NCBI GenBank assembly: GCA_949319575.1
Contig: CASGHD010000157.1
Span: forward strand, 1 to 49,613
Reading direction: 5' to 3'
Source of the DNA: an uncultured Anaerolineales bacterium
GTDB taxonomy: Bacteria > Chloroflexota > Anaerolineae > Anaerolineales > Villigracilaceae
DNA length: 49,613 nucleotides
Under the pieces are notes generated by a model. That model did no database searches. It saw only the letters and a list, made by a program, of their open reading frames with translations, and was not told where the DNA came from. Shown piece after piece: positions 24,326-33,354 of the stretch. The translations under genes and the position numbers were made by a program. Numbering within the stretch: the stretch's first letter is position 1; each line of letters begins with the position of its first letter.

Positions 24326-26662
24326 TCAAATCTCCGGCACACGCGAGAGGATGTTTTTGGCGATCGGCAACAGCACGCTGAACGTCGAGCCGACGCCGGC
24401 GTCGGTCTCGACCCAAATACGTCCGCGTTGCGCTTCGGTGAGGGTTTTGGCGATCGAAAGTCCCACGCCGGTATCGCCGACGCCCTGGATCAAAACATTA
24501 TCGGCGCGATACAACCGCGTGAACACGCGCGAGAGATCTTCGGATGGAATGCCGCCGCCGGAATCTTTTACCTGAATCAGGACGTATTCGTCTCCGCCTT
24601 CCGATTTGGTCTGCACGCGCAAGTGGATGGAGCCTTCCACGGGGGAGGCGGCGCCGGCGTTTTGCAGGAGGTGGATCACGATCTGTTGCAATGCCTCGCG
24701 GTCGGCATGGATGGGCGCCATGTTCTTCGGCAGGTCGAGGTGCAGGGAAATATTTTTCTCCCTTACCTGACTGCTGGTGTACGACATGGCATTGTCGATG
24801 ATGAGGTTTAAGTCTACGGCTTCGGGCTTGAGTTCGTTCAGCCCGGTTTCGAGCGTGGTCACCTGGATGAGATCGTCCACAAGGTTGCCGATGCGCTCTG
24901 TGGAGGCTTTGATGCGCTCGACAAATTTGCGCTGTAACGCCCCGAGGATGCCTACTGATTCGCCGAGCAACAAGTCGGTATATCCCACAATCGACGACAT
25001 GGGCTGGCGTAGTTCCTGTGAAATGGAGGCGACCACTTCGGCTTGCTCGCCCGGTCGCGCGGTGGCTGAGCCTATTTCCAGTTCTGCCACGCGCATGTTC
25101 GCCCCTGCCAGTTGGTTTTGCAGGCGGGCGATCTCCTCCAAGGTCAGGCGCAATTCGCTTTCCACTTGTTGTGAAGCGCCCGCATTTCCCTTGCCGTAAC
25201 GCAACGCTTCATTTTCCTGTTTGAGCCGCTCGATGGCTTTCTGCGTGTCCTCCTGCATTTGAGTAAGCGCCGCCATGTCTTCGGCTTGCGATAACCCTTG
25301 CGCCGCATCGATGCGCACCGCGTCCATTTGTTTGAGCAGGTCTTCATTGCGGCGTTCGAGTTCGATAATGCGATCCTGCGCCACGTCGAGCGCCTGCCGC
25401 GTCTGCTCGCCTTTTTGCTCGAGCGTGGTCATCTTGTTCCCGCGCTGGATGATCGGCACAAGCGCGACGGCGATGTTGGAAAGGAATGCCTGGTCTTCCG
25501 CGCTCCACAGACGGTTTGAGTATGGGGATAACAGAAGCACGCCGCCGAGCGAATCTTTCTCTGGGGTGACGATGGGCACGCTCAAAATGTGACCTGGGCT
25601 TGCCAACCCAAGCAGGTCGCTCAGCCCCTTGATATCTGCCGAGGTGCTGGAAGATGGCAACCGCAATGGGCGCCCGCGTTGCAGGGCGTTGGTGAGCATG
25701 GGAATCATGCTTTTATTCAGGCTTCCACTTTCGAGGTTTTCTTCACGGATGAGATCGTACCCGCTGGCAACCTGGATCTGATTCTTGTTGTCGGTGAGGT
25801 AGATCAAAAAACATAAGTCGGCAAGCATCGTCTGCGCGATGGCGCGGGTGATGGCTTGGCTTAACTTGTCTACGCTCGATTCGCCTGCCAGGGCAAGCAA
25901 GGCGTGGAAAGTTTTCGGGTCAGTGCTGTAGCGGCGGCGTTCATCCACCGGCGCATGCAGTTTGATGGAGATCGGTCCCTTTGTGGGCGAGGGGAATCGT
26001 TGCGGCAGGGTCGTCAACAAGGGGAACGCCGCAATGTACATCAGCCGAACCGCGCCGGGAAAGTTGCCATCGAAACGACCCGAAAGCACATAGATCACGT
26101 GCCCCGCAATTGCAAGGATCAAAACCGCCAACCCGTAGATCGCGCCGTTCGGGCGGCGAATGGCAAGCAACAATAAACCGAATGAACCCGTGGCAATGCT
26201 CGCCAACTGCCAGATGCCGTCGATGGTGGTGCGGTTATATTCGGGTCGGGTGAAATCTTGCGCGTACGCCACGAGGCTAAGCCCCAGAGCGGCGATGAGG
26301 AGAACGCTCGCCAGTCCGGTGATGGCGTCGGCGGCGCGGCTTGGCTCGGGAAAATTCCACAGCCAGATCACCCACACTAATGAAAAGAGCGTGATTGCCC
26401 GATCCAATGGGGGCAGCACTACCGAAAAGTTGACCAGCCCGCCGTTGCCGGCCAACGTCACCGCAAACAGCGTAATGCGCGCGATGAACAGCAGGGCAAG
26501 CCCAAACATCGTGCGCCGCGCCTGCGGGAACTCGCTCGACTTCCAAAGCAAATACGAGGATGCCAGAGCCCAAACAACCGAGAACAACAGCACCAGATGA
26601 TAGATCAAACTCCCGCTGGGCGTTGTGAAAAAGTTGAATGTGCTATCCAGTAACTCAAACAT
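24326..26662 (-). CDS. membrane GAF sensor kinase-like protein lacking the phospho-acceptor His
   Basis: This 778-residue protein has about six N-terminal membrane helices, a GAF domain (residues about 250-410), a coiled coil with Gln/Glu-rich heptads and a HisKA-like helix. A complete ATPase domain ends it: N-box HLLQNAGAA, G1 DSGGGIP, G2 GVGLSIA. The HisKA box reads SQELRQPMSSIVGYTDLL where SHELRTPL is usual. Residue 549 is Gln (codon at 25016-25018), so autophosphorylation on the usual His cannot occur. It may act by dimerising with another kinase or by binding ATP as a switch. The ATG at 26662 (MFELLDSTF) is preferred over 26743. Confidence 0.88.
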   Translation of the reverse strand: MFELLDSTFNFFTTPSGSLIYHLVLLFSVVWALASSYLLWKSSEFPQARRTMFGLALLFIARITLFAVTLAGNGGLVNFSVVLPPLDRAITLFSLVWVIWLWNFPEPSRAADAITGLASVLLIAALGLSLVAYAQDFTRPEYNRTTIDGIWQLASIATGSFGLLLLAIRRPNGAIYGLAVLILAIAGHVIYVLSGRFDGNFPGAVRLMYIAAFPLLTTLPQRFPSPTKGPISIKLHAPVDERRRYSTDPKTFHALLALAGESSVDKLSQAITRAIAQTMLADLCFLIYLTDNKNQIQVASGYDLIREENLESGSLNKSMIPMLTNALQRGRPLRLPSSSTSADIKGLSDLLGLASPGHILSVPIVTPEKDSLGGVLLLSPYSNRLWSAEDQAFLSNIAVALVPIIQRGNKMTTLEQKGEQTRQALDVAQDRIIELERRNEDLLKQMDAVRIDAAQGLSQAEDMAALTQMQEDTQKAIERLKQENEALRYGKGNAGASQQVESELRLTLEEIARLQNQLAGANMRVAELEIGSATARPGEQAEVVASISQELRQPMSSIVGYTDLLLGESVGILGALQRKFVERIKASTERIGNLVDDLIQVTTLETGLNELKPEAVDLNLIIDNAMSYTSSQVREKNISLHLDLPKNMAPIHADREALQQIVIHLLQNAGAASPVEGSIHLRVQTKSEGGDEYVLIQVKDSGGGIPSEDLSRVFTRLYRADNVLIQGVGDTGVGLSIAKTLTEAQRGRIWVETDAGVGSTFSVLLPIAKNILSRVPEI

Positions 26663-26747
26663 GACAGGGACGATTATATTCCACTTGACGGTTTCTGGCG
26701 CAATCGCCAGAGTTACAGGAACGTTAACGTCGTTCAGTTTCACGGGC

Positions 26748-26753
26748 TATAAT
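26748..26753 (+). promoter_or_regulatory. -10 box TATAAT, 7 nt before the TPR gene
   Basis: TATAAT ends 7 nt before the ATG at 26761. A weak TTAACG lies at 26724-26729 (18-nt spacing). This suggests a leaderless transcript and forms one half of a divergent arrangement with the sensor kinase gene. Confidence 0.6.
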
Positions 26754-26760
26754 TCCACGC

Positions 26761-28143
26761 ATGTCACGGACCGGCTTGCGGATCATTCTCATCCTTCTGA
26801 CGCTTCTCATCGCAGTCGCCATCCCAATCCTTGCAGATGGAAACTCAGAGATTCGCAAAGCGGCTGAGGCAGAGTCTTACCCTGAAATGGCGGAGCATTA
26901 TGTGCGCGCGGCGCGGCGTCTCCCCTGGCGAACCGATTTATATGAACTTGCCGGGCACGCTTATTTTCACGACCGCGATTTTGCGCAAGCCGATGCCATG
27001 TACGGCATCGCCCACGAAAAGAATGCCCTCACCCCGGCGGGTTGGGCGGCATGGGGCGACGTCAACTTTTTGAACGAGGAACCATCGCGCGCCATTGAAA
27101 TCTGGAAGCAAGGGCTTGAACAGGCTGAGTTTTTACCCGGGCTGTATCAACGACTGGCGTATGCAGTTCAGGATCAGGGAGAATTTTCGCTTGCCGCGGA
27201 GTATTTTCAAGCCTATCTTGAGCGCGACCCCAACGACGCAACGGCGCATTACCGCCTCGGGCTACTGTTGACGTTGACCGGTTCACCCTCCGCGTGGATG
27301 GAACTGCTCGCCGCTTCTCAACTGGACCCTCAATTTGGTCCGCCAGCGGAGACTCTTCGCTCTGCCTTGAGTTTGGCGGCGCTCGACGAATCGTCATCCC
27401 AACAATTTGTCATCATCGGCGCCGGGCTGGGGTTGGTGGGTGAATGGCAATTGGCGCGCGCCGCGTTCGAATCCGCCGCGCAGGCAGACGGGTTAAACGC
27501 TGAGGCGTGGGCGTGGCTGGGGGAGGCGGACCAGCACACAGGGTCGGAGGGAATCGAGGCGTTGAATCGCGCGCTTGCGTTGAATCCCAACTCTGCGGTT
27601 GTGCGCGGACTGCGCGGGTTGTACTTCGAGCGCGTCGGGAATTCTTCGCAAGCGCTCAGCGAACATCAAGCCGCCGCATTGCTGGATGCGAAAAATCCTC
27701 AGCGCTATTTTTCGCTTGGCAACGCGTACGCGCTCAACGGCGACCTGATCCGCGCGCTGGAAACGTATCAATATGCCGCCAGCCTCGCGCCGGAGGATGC
27801 CAACACCTGGCGGACGCTGGCGGAATTTTGCGGGCGATTCGGAATTCACTTGAACGATATCGGCATTCCCGCCGCGCAACGCGCTGTGGCGCTCGACCCG
27901 AAAAATTCCGCATCGGAGGATACGCTCGGATGGCTGTGGTATCTCAATGAGGATTTCCCCTCTGCCGAGCGGCACCTGCTCGCCGCCCTCGCGTTAGACG
28001 CGCAAAACGCTTCGGCGCATTTGCATTTGGGCATGGTTTATATGCAAACCAACGACCGCGCCCGCGCCTTAAGTGAAATTACCCTTGCCCGCGATCTGGG
28101 GCACCCTCAAGCAGGCGCTCTGTTGGAACAGCTTTCTCCATAA
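26761..28143 (+). CDS. TPR-repeat protein
   Basis: A 460-residue protein with an N-terminal hydrophobic signal or anchor (LRIILILLTLLIAVAIPIL) and tetratricopeptide repeats over nearly the whole length. Examples are DLYELAGHAYFHDRDFAQAD, AWAWLGEADQHTGSEGIEALN and HLHLGMVYMQTNDRARAL. TPR arrays mediate protein contacts, and no catalytic site is seen. It is divergent from the sensor kinase operon and 23 nt before a lipoprotein gene, so it may belong to the same envelope function. No Shine-Dalgarno is visible, consistent with the close -10 box. Confidence 0.88.
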   Translation: MSRTGLRIILILLTLLIAVAIPILADGNSEIRKAAEAESYPEMAEHYVRAARRLPWRTDLYELAGHAYFHDRDFAQADAMYGIAHEKNALTPAGWAAWGDVNFLNEEPSRAIEIWKQGLEQAEFLPGLYQRLAYAVQDQGEFSLAAEYFQAYLERDPNDATAHYRLGLLLTLTGSPSAWMELLAASQLDPQFGPPAETLRSALSLAALDESSSQQFVIIGAGLGLVGEWQLARAAFESAAQADGLNAEAWAWLGEADQHTGSEGIEALNRALALNPNSAVVRGLRGLYFERVGNSSQALSEHQAAALLDAKNPQRYFSLGNAYALNGDLIRALETYQYAASLAPEDANTWRTLAEFCGRFGIHLNDIGIPAAQRAVALDPKNSASEDTLGWLWYLNEDFPSAERHLLAALALDAQNASAHLHLGMVYMQTNDRARALSEITLARDLGHPQAGALLEQLSP

Positions 28144-28153
28144 CCCGCCATGA

Positions 28154-28159
28154 TAAAAT
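28154..28159 (+). promoter_or_regulatory. -10-like TAAAAT, 7 nt before the lipoprotein gene
   Basis: TGATAAAAT gives an extended -10 form (TG-n-TAAAAT) ending 7 nt before the GTG at 28167. No -35 at proper distance is seen. It is probably a leaderless start. Confidence 0.4.
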
Positions 28160-28166
28160 CACAACT

Positions 28167-28802
28167 GTGAAAAAAACCTTTCTTCTTTCCACTTTTCTCT
28201 TTTTATTCACTTCCTGTTCCCCTGCGCCGGTTGTCGCAACTCCTCTGCCTCCTTCCGGCGCTATCCTCTTTCAGGATGAATTCGATAACAACGCCAGCGG
28301 ATGGGATCGCCTCGCCAACGACGTGGGCATCATGGATTACGATGAAGGCGGATACCGCATGATGATCCTCCAGCCGCAGATGAATTTCTGGTCTACGCCT
28401 GAAATAGACTTGCGCGACGCGCGCGTCGAAGCGGATGCGACCAGGTTGAATGGTCCAGCCGAGAATCGCGCGGGCTTGATGTGCCGCTACCAAAACGGAA
28501 ATTATTATTTCTTCATCGTCTCGAACGACGGTTATTACGCCATCGGCAAATTCAGCGGGGGGAAAACCACCTTGCTGGGTCAAAGCGAAATGCAATCTTC
28601 TGAAATGATCCAGGCCGATTCCGTCAACCACCTCCGCGCCGACTGCATCGGCGACTCGTTGGTTTTCTACGTGAATTATCAATTGATCGCCGGCGCAAGC
28701 GATGCCGAACTGGCGACTGGCGATGTGGGTCTGCTGGCTGGCTCCTTCTCTCAACCTGGGGTAGACGTGTTGTTCGATAACTTTGTGGTGATGCAACCGT
28801 AG
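28167..28802 (+). CDS. lipoprotein with a concanavalin/laminin-G-like domain
   Basis: A 211-residue protein. A signal peptide ends at the lipobox FTSC (MKKTFLLSTFLFLFTSC). A domain rich in beta strands follows: LFQDEFDNNASGWDR, YYFFIVSNDGYYAIGKF, NHLRADCIGDSLVFYVN, and ending VDVLFDNFVVMQP. This pattern matches LamG or 3-keto-disaccharide-hydrolase-like jelly rolls found in exported lipoproteins, and ligand and role are unknown. The start is GTG. Its stop lies 2 nt before a heptad array. Confidence 0.78.
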   Translation: MKKTFLLSTFLFLFTSCSPAPVVATPLPPSGAILFQDEFDNNASGWDRLANDVGIMDYDEGGYRMMILQPQMNFWSTPEIDLRDARVEADATRLNGPAENRAGLMCRYQNGNYYFFIVSNDGYYAIGKFSGGKTTLLGQSEMQSSEMIQADSVNHLRADCIGDSLVFYVNYQLIAGASDAELATGDVGLLAGSFSQPGVDVLFDNFVVMQP

Positions 28803-28804
28803 GA

Positions 28805-28940
28805 AGAGAATAGAAAGTAGAGAGTAGAGAATAGTGAGCAGAGAGTAGAGAATAGCCTTTTACCGCACTCCACTTTCCACTTTCCACTTACTACTCATCT
28901 ACTCACTACTCATCTATTCCCTAATCATCTACCCTCTACC
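28805..28940. repeat. heptad inverted array before mtaB
   Basis: Seven 7-nt units in perfect register occupy 28805-28853, alternating forms such as AGAGAAT and AGAGAGT. Each has six mostly purine bases and a closing pyrimidine. Pyrimidine-rich mirrored units, for example TTTCCAC, occupy 28867-28940 with some 8-nt slips. The array fills the whole 142-nt gap between the lipoprotein stop and the mtaB start. Confidence 0.85.
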
Positions 28941-28944
28941 TTTC

Positions 28945-30240
28945 ATGAAAATCTACCTCGACACCATTGGATGCAGGCTCAACCAAGCGGAGATCGAAAA
29001 CATGGCGCGTGGATTCCGCGCGGCCGGGCATGAGATCGTTGCGTCTGCCGAACTCGCTGAGATGGCGGTCGTCAACACCTGCGCGGTGACGAACGATGCC
29101 GTCTCTGTTTCACGCGGCAAGATTCGACAGATCGCGCGCGCGGGCGTGAATGATATTGTGGCAACGGGTTGCTGGACGACTCTCCAACCCGAGCGGGCGC
29201 TTGAACTACCAAATGTCACGCGCGTCGTTACGAATGATCGCAAAGAGAGCCTTGTTAAAGATGCCCTTGACCTGCAAACCTTCGACCTTGAACCTTTGAC
29301 CCGCGTTCCCCTCCCCGGTCTTCATCGCCGCACGCGCGCCTTCATCAAAGCGCAGGACGGTTGCAACAATCAATGCACATTTTGCATCACCACCGTTGCG
29401 CGTGGCGAAGCGCGAAGCAGAACCATTGCCGATGTGATTCACGATATTCAATTCGCGCGTGATGGCGGCACAAAAGAAATTGTTCTCACAGGCGTTCATC
29501 TTGGTTCGTGGGGCTATGAGTTCGATTCGCGCCTCACCCAACTCATCCAAGCCATCCTTCGTGAAACGGATGCGCCGCGCCTGCGACTCTCCTCGCTCGA
29601 ACCGTGGGATTTAACTTCAGATTTCTTTTCTCTCTGGCAGGATTCACGCCTCATGCCTCACCTCCATCTGCCCCTCCAAGCGGGGAGCGACTCGACCCTC
29701 AAGCGGATGCGCCGCAACACCACCGCGAGTTCATTCCGCGAGTTGATTCGTTCCGCGCGCGAGGCGATTCCCGATGTGGCGATCACAACGGACATCATCG
29801 CCGGCTTCCCCGGCGAATCGGAAGAAGAGTTCGCGCAAACGCTCGATTTCGTCAACGAGATGAATTTCGCCGGCGGACACGTCTTCACGTACTCACCGCG
29901 CGAAGGCACAGGGGCGGCGAAGATGAAGGGGCAGATCCAGCCCGAAGCGCGAAAGAAGCGGAATCACATCCTGCATGACGCGCTGGAAGAATCGGCAAAG
30001 TCTTACCGCGAGAAATTTATCGGGCAGACGATGTCCGTGTTGTGGGAATCCACTTCGGAGATGGGCGAGCGCGGCTGGCTGATGGAAGGGTTCACCGAAA
30101 ATTATCTGCGCGCGCAAGCGTTCGCCGAATCGCCGCGTTGGAATGAGATAGATCGCGTGGCTTTGACCGATTGTGAAACGAATCAATTGCGAGGCGAAAT
30201 TCTGAACGAGGAAAAACTTTATGACCGCACAACTCATTGA
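28945..30240 (+). CDS. mtaB: tRNA ms2t6A37 methylthiotransferase MtaB
   Basis: MtaB is a radical-SAM enzyme that adds a methylthio group to t6A37 in tRNAs decoding ANN codons. The 431 residues are full length. The N-terminal UPF0004 domain has its cluster cysteines in TIGCRLNQAE, VVNTCAVTN and ATGCW. The radical-SAM motif C-x3-C-x2-C reads DGCNNQCTFC near residue 142. A TRAM-like end follows. The last 20 nt overlap folD. No clear Shine-Dalgarno separates it from the repeat upstream. Confidence 0.94.
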   Translation: MKIYLDTIGCRLNQAEIENMARGFRAAGHEIVASAELAEMAVVNTCAVTNDAVSVSRGKIRQIARAGVNDIVATGCWTTLQPERALELPNVTRVVTNDRKESLVKDALDLQTFDLEPLTRVPLPGLHRRTRAFIKAQDGCNNQCTFCITTVARGEARSRTIADVIHDIQFARDGGTKEIVLTGVHLGSWGYEFDSRLTQLIQAILRETDAPRLRLSSLEPWDLTSDFFSLWQDSRLMPHLHLPLQAGSDSTLKRMRRNTTASSFRELIRSAREAIPDVAITTDIIAGFPGESEEEFAQTLDFVNEMNFAGGHVFTYSPREGTGAAKMKGQIQPEARKKRNHILHDALEESAKSYREKFIGQTMSVLWESTSEMGERGWLMEGFTENYLRAQAFAESPRWNEIDRVALTDCETNQLRGEILNEEKLYDRTTH

Positions 30241-31099
30241 CGGAAAAATGATCGCCCAGCAAGTGCGCGAAGAAGTCGCCGCCAAAGTGGCGCAACGGAT
30301 CGCCGTGGGAAAACTAAAACCGACGCTTGCCACTGTGCTGGTCGGCGACCGCGCCGATTCGGCAACCTACGTTTCGTCCAAACAAAAAGCCTGCGCCGAA
30401 TTAGGCATGGGATCGGTGAGCCAAAATTTGCCGGCGGATATTTCACAGGAAGAACTGGAACGAATCATCAAATCGTTGAACGACGATACAACCGTGCATG
30501 GGATTCTTGTGCAACTCCCCCTGCCTTCGCAGTTGAATGAAGAGCGCGTCCTGCAACTCATCAGCGTCGAAAAAGATGTGGATGGATTCTCCCCGATCAA
30601 CATTGGTCGGCTGGCACAGCGGGGACGCGAGCCGCTGTTTGTGCCATGCACTCCGAACGGATGCATGTACCTGCTCGATCATGCGGGCGTGTCGATCGAA
30701 GGCGCGAACGCGGTGGTGCTGGGCAGGTCGAACATTGTTGGGATGCCGGCGGCATTGTTGCTCATGAGCAGGAATGCCACGGTCACCGTCTGCCACTCGC
30801 GCACAAAAGATTTGCCCGGCATCGCGCGCGCGGCCGATATCCTCATCGTCGCCATCGGCAAAGCCGAGTTCGTGCGCGGCGAGTGGATCAAGCCCGGCGC
30901 GGCAGTCATAGACGTGGGCATCAACTCCAAGCCAGATGCAACGAGAAAGAGCGGCTACCGGCTCGTGGGCGATGTCAACTTCGACGAAGCGAAAGAAGTG
31001 GCAGGCTTCATTACACCGGTGCCCGGCGGAGTCGGCCCCATGACGATCGCCATGCTCATGCGCAACACCCTCCGCGCGGCTGAAATTCAAGACTCCTAA
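30221..31099 (+). CDS. folD: methylene-THF dehydrogenase/cyclohydrolase FolD
   Basis: FolD interconverts 5,10-methylene-, methenyl- and 10-formyl-tetrahydrofolate with NADP. The 292-residue protein has the catalytic Lys in YVSSKQKACAELG, the VQLPLP motif near residue 94, PCTPNG, the Rossmann segment VVLGRSNIVGMPAALLL and the C-terminal TPVPGGVGPMT signature. GAGGAAA lies before the ATG inside the end of mtaB, so the two are translated together. Confidence 0.96.
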   Translation: MTAQLIDGKMIAQQVREEVAAKVAQRIAVGKLKPTLATVLVGDRADSATYVSSKQKACAELGMGSVSQNLPADISQEELERIIKSLNDDTTVHGILVQLPLPSQLNEERVLQLISVEKDVDGFSPINIGRLAQRGREPLFVPCTPNGCMYLLDHAGVSIEGANAVVLGRSNIVGMPAALLLMSRNATVTVCHSRTKDLPGIARAADILIVAIGKAEFVRGEWIKPGAAVIDVGINSKPDATRKSGYRLVGDVNFDEAKEVAGFITPVPGGVGPMTIAMLMRNTLRAAEIQDS

Positions 31100-31134
31100 C
31101 CCAAAGCGAAACCAAAACAAAAATCTTTTCTTGT

Positions 31135-31210
31135 ACACGGACTTCGCGGATGAGACGGATTTGCTTCCGTTTTTACGGAAAAACCCGTGATTTCCGTGTG
31201 ATCCGTGTCC
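31135..31210. repeat. nonad inverted array after folD
   Basis: Three 9-nt units (ACACGGACT, TCGCGGATG, AGACGGATT) occupy 31135-31161. Three mirrored units (CCCGTGATT, TCCGTGTGA, TCCGTGTCC) occupy 31184-31210. Between them lies a small inner dyad, TTCCGT and ACGGAA. It belongs to the CACGG family also seen at 44549 and 48631. It occupies most of the 193-nt gap. Confidence 0.8.
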
Positions 31211-31280
31211 AAAGAGATGGACAAATGTGACTTTGAGATTTAACAGGCTTTTGCACTTTTTATCACAACAGCGAGTTTGA

Positions 31281-31286
31281 TATACT
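31281..31286 (+). promoter_or_regulatory. -10 box TATACT, 6 nt before the Ser/Thr kinase gene
   Basis: TATACT ends 6 nt before the ATG at 31293. No -35 at the proper distance is seen, and no Shine-Dalgarno is present. A leaderless mRNA is likely. Confidence 0.5.
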
Positions 31287-31292
31287 TGGCGC

Positions 31293-33287
31293 ATGTCCCC
31301 CGATAAGGTAGGAAGGTACAAAATCAAGTCGGAACTGGGGCGCGGCGGTATGGCAACCGTCTATCGCGCCCTCGACCCCAGTTCCAACCGCGAAGTAGCA
31401 ATCAAAGTATTGCCTCGCGAAATGATGCATAACCTGCTCACCCGCTCACGCTTCAAGCGTGAGCTTAAATTGATTGCCACCCTCGAACATCCCGCCATCG
31501 TGCCGGTCTACGATGTAGGAGAAGACGACAACCAGCCCTATTTCGTCATGCGCTACATGTCCGGCGGCTCGCTGACCGAGATGATCAAAAAGGAAAAATT
31601 CTCGCTGCAAGACGCCGCCTTGATCATCGAACGGCTCGCCGCCGCGCTCGACCACGCGCACGCCAGAAAGATCATCCACCGCGACATCAAACCCGACAAC
31701 GTCCTGTTCGACGGAAGCCACAACCCCTACCTCTCCGATTTCGGCGTGGCAAAGTTAACCGAATCAGCCATCTCAGCCACAGGAGAGGAAGTAATCGGCA
31801 CGCCCGCCTACATCAGCCCCGAACAGGCGCGCGGCGAAACAGTAGACCACCGCGCCGATATTTATGGACTCGGCGCCATCCTCTACGAAATGCTGACCGG
31901 CAGCCGCCCCTTTAGCGGCGAAACCGTCATAGGCATCGCGCTCCAGCACATCAACAACCCCGTTCCAAACCTGTTAGACGAAAGACCCGACCTGCCGTCC
32001 GAAGTCGACGCCATCATCAAAAAAGCCCTGGCAAAAGATAGAAACCAGCGCTACGACACCGCCCTAGACCTCGCCCGCGCCCTAAACCACGCCGCCTTTG
32101 GTGATGAGCGCACCATCCCAGCCATTGTGGGTCTAAGCGACCGGCGTGTGCCCCCGCGAAGAAATTTGTGGATCGGCGCCACCGTGACCCTGTTGATCGC
32201 GCTCTTTGGAGTTTTCGCCTTCCGCGGACAAATCCCGTTCCTCGCGCCCGCCTCCACCTCAACGGGAAGCCTGGTCGCTAACCCTGCCACCGATTCCCCA
32301 ACCGACACGCCCGTCCCCTTGCCAACCGTCACGCTCGCTGTAACGCAAATCACGCCGACCGTGCCGCCTCCGCCCGGCAACGCAGACCAGATCGCCTTCC
32401 TCTCCGGCAACGAATTGTATTTCATGAATACCGACGGCTCCGGATTGATCCAGATCCGAACCGATAATTCGCCAAAATCGAACCTGCAATGGATCACCGG
32501 CAACCGCCTCGTGTACCTCTCCCGCAATTGCGCCTTCATGGTGGATGGCGTGACCAAACAAGCGGAGCAACTGGCGTGCTTCAATATCGACGAAACGCTC
32601 GAAGGCTTTCGCGTATCGCCGCAAGGGGACTATGTCGCGATCAGCATCCAGCGCACGTTGAATATCCTGCCTTTCGATATCGAAGCCTTGAAGAAGATGG
32701 ACACGCGCTTCAACCTCACCGCCCGCAGGGACAACTGCTTCTATGTGACATTCCCGTTCCGCGATATTCTTTGGTCGAAGGACGAACTGCGCCTTGCCGC
32801 CCGCATCGTGGATACGGAACTGGTCAATTCAGACCAGATCGTTTTGTTTAGCGCCGATGTTCGCAATTGCGCCAATGTGGGGCTTACCCGCATCGACAAA
32901 TTCCCCGGCTTGAACTTTGCCTTCACTCACAAAGAAAGCATGAAGACCATCACAAGTTTTGACTGGAACGGCGACAGTCTGTTCCTATTGAATGATTCAG
33001 TCCGCAACGACGGGTTCGGCGAACTGTATCTCTACGATAGCGTAACCCGTCAAGAGACGATCATCAACCCCATCGATGGCGCGTGCTGTTATCGTGATGC
33101 CCGTTTCAGCCCGGATGGGAAATTCATCCTGTTCATCTTCCAACGCTTCGATAGTAATGATGTGGGAATGTATTATGCATCGTTAGCGGATATTCAGGCG
33201 GGCAACCCGCTCGCGCCCATCGAACTCCCCAGCGGATTTTTCTCCTCCCGCGACAAACCTCAACCTGCGCTGAGACCCGCGCCGTGA
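31293..33287 (+). CDS. transmembrane Ser/Thr protein kinase with TolB/WD40-like sensor
   Basis: A 664-residue PknB-type kinase. The glycine loop GRGGMATV is at residues 16-23, the ATP lysine at 38, HRDIKPDN at 129-136, DFG at 149-151 and GTPAYISPEQARG in the activation segment. A single membrane helix lies near residue 295 (LWIGATVTLLIALFGVFAF). A Thr/Pro linker and a C-terminal beta-propeller-like domain follow (DQIAFLSGNELYFMNTDGSG, RFSPDGKFILF). The propeller would lie outside and the kinase inside. The substrate is unknown. Confidence 0.92.
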   Translation: MSPDKVGRYKIKSELGRGGMATVYRALDPSSNREVAIKVLPREMMHNLLTRSRFKRELKLIATLEHPAIVPVYDVGEDDNQPYFVMRYMSGGSLTEMIKKEKFSLQDAALIIERLAAALDHAHARKIIHRDIKPDNVLFDGSHNPYLSDFGVAKLTESAISATGEEVIGTPAYISPEQARGETVDHRADIYGLGAILYEMLTGSRPFSGETVIGIALQHINNPVPNLLDERPDLPSEVDAIIKKALAKDRNQRYDTALDLARALNHAAFGDERTIPAIVGLSDRRVPPRRNLWIGATVTLLIALFGVFAFRGQIPFLAPASTSTGSLVANPATDSPTDTPVPLPTVTLAVTQITPTVPPPPGNADQIAFLSGNELYFMNTDGSGLIQIRTDNSPKSNLQWITGNRLVYLSRNCAFMVDGVTKQAEQLACFNIDETLEGFRVSPQGDYVAISIQRTLNILPFDIEALKKMDTRFNLTARRDNCFYVTFPFRDILWSKDELRLAARIVDTELVNSDQIVLFSADVRNCANVGLTRIDKFPGLNFAFTHKESMKTITSFDWNGDSLFLLNDSVRNDGFGELYLYDSVTRQETIINPIDGACCYRDARFSPDGKFILFIFQRFDSNDVGMYYASLADIQAGNPLAPIELPSGFFSSRDKPQPALRPAP

Positions 33288-33292
33288 TAAAC

Positions 33293-33353
33293 GCAGAAGG
33301 CGGAAGGCAGAGATTCACATCTGCCTTCCGCCTTCTTTCTATCTGCCTTCTGA
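33293..33353. repeat. gene-less heptad dyad of the GCRGAAG family
   Basis: Heptads GCAGAAG, GCGGAAG and GCAGAGA (33293-33313) are mirrored by TCTGCCT and TCCGCCT (33320-33333). TCTTTCT and further units follow to about 33353. This is the same family as the arrays flanking the four-helix-bundle gene at 37031-37707, but without a gene inside. It lies between the convergent kinase and ABC permease genes. Confidence 0.8.
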
Positions 33354-33354
33354 C

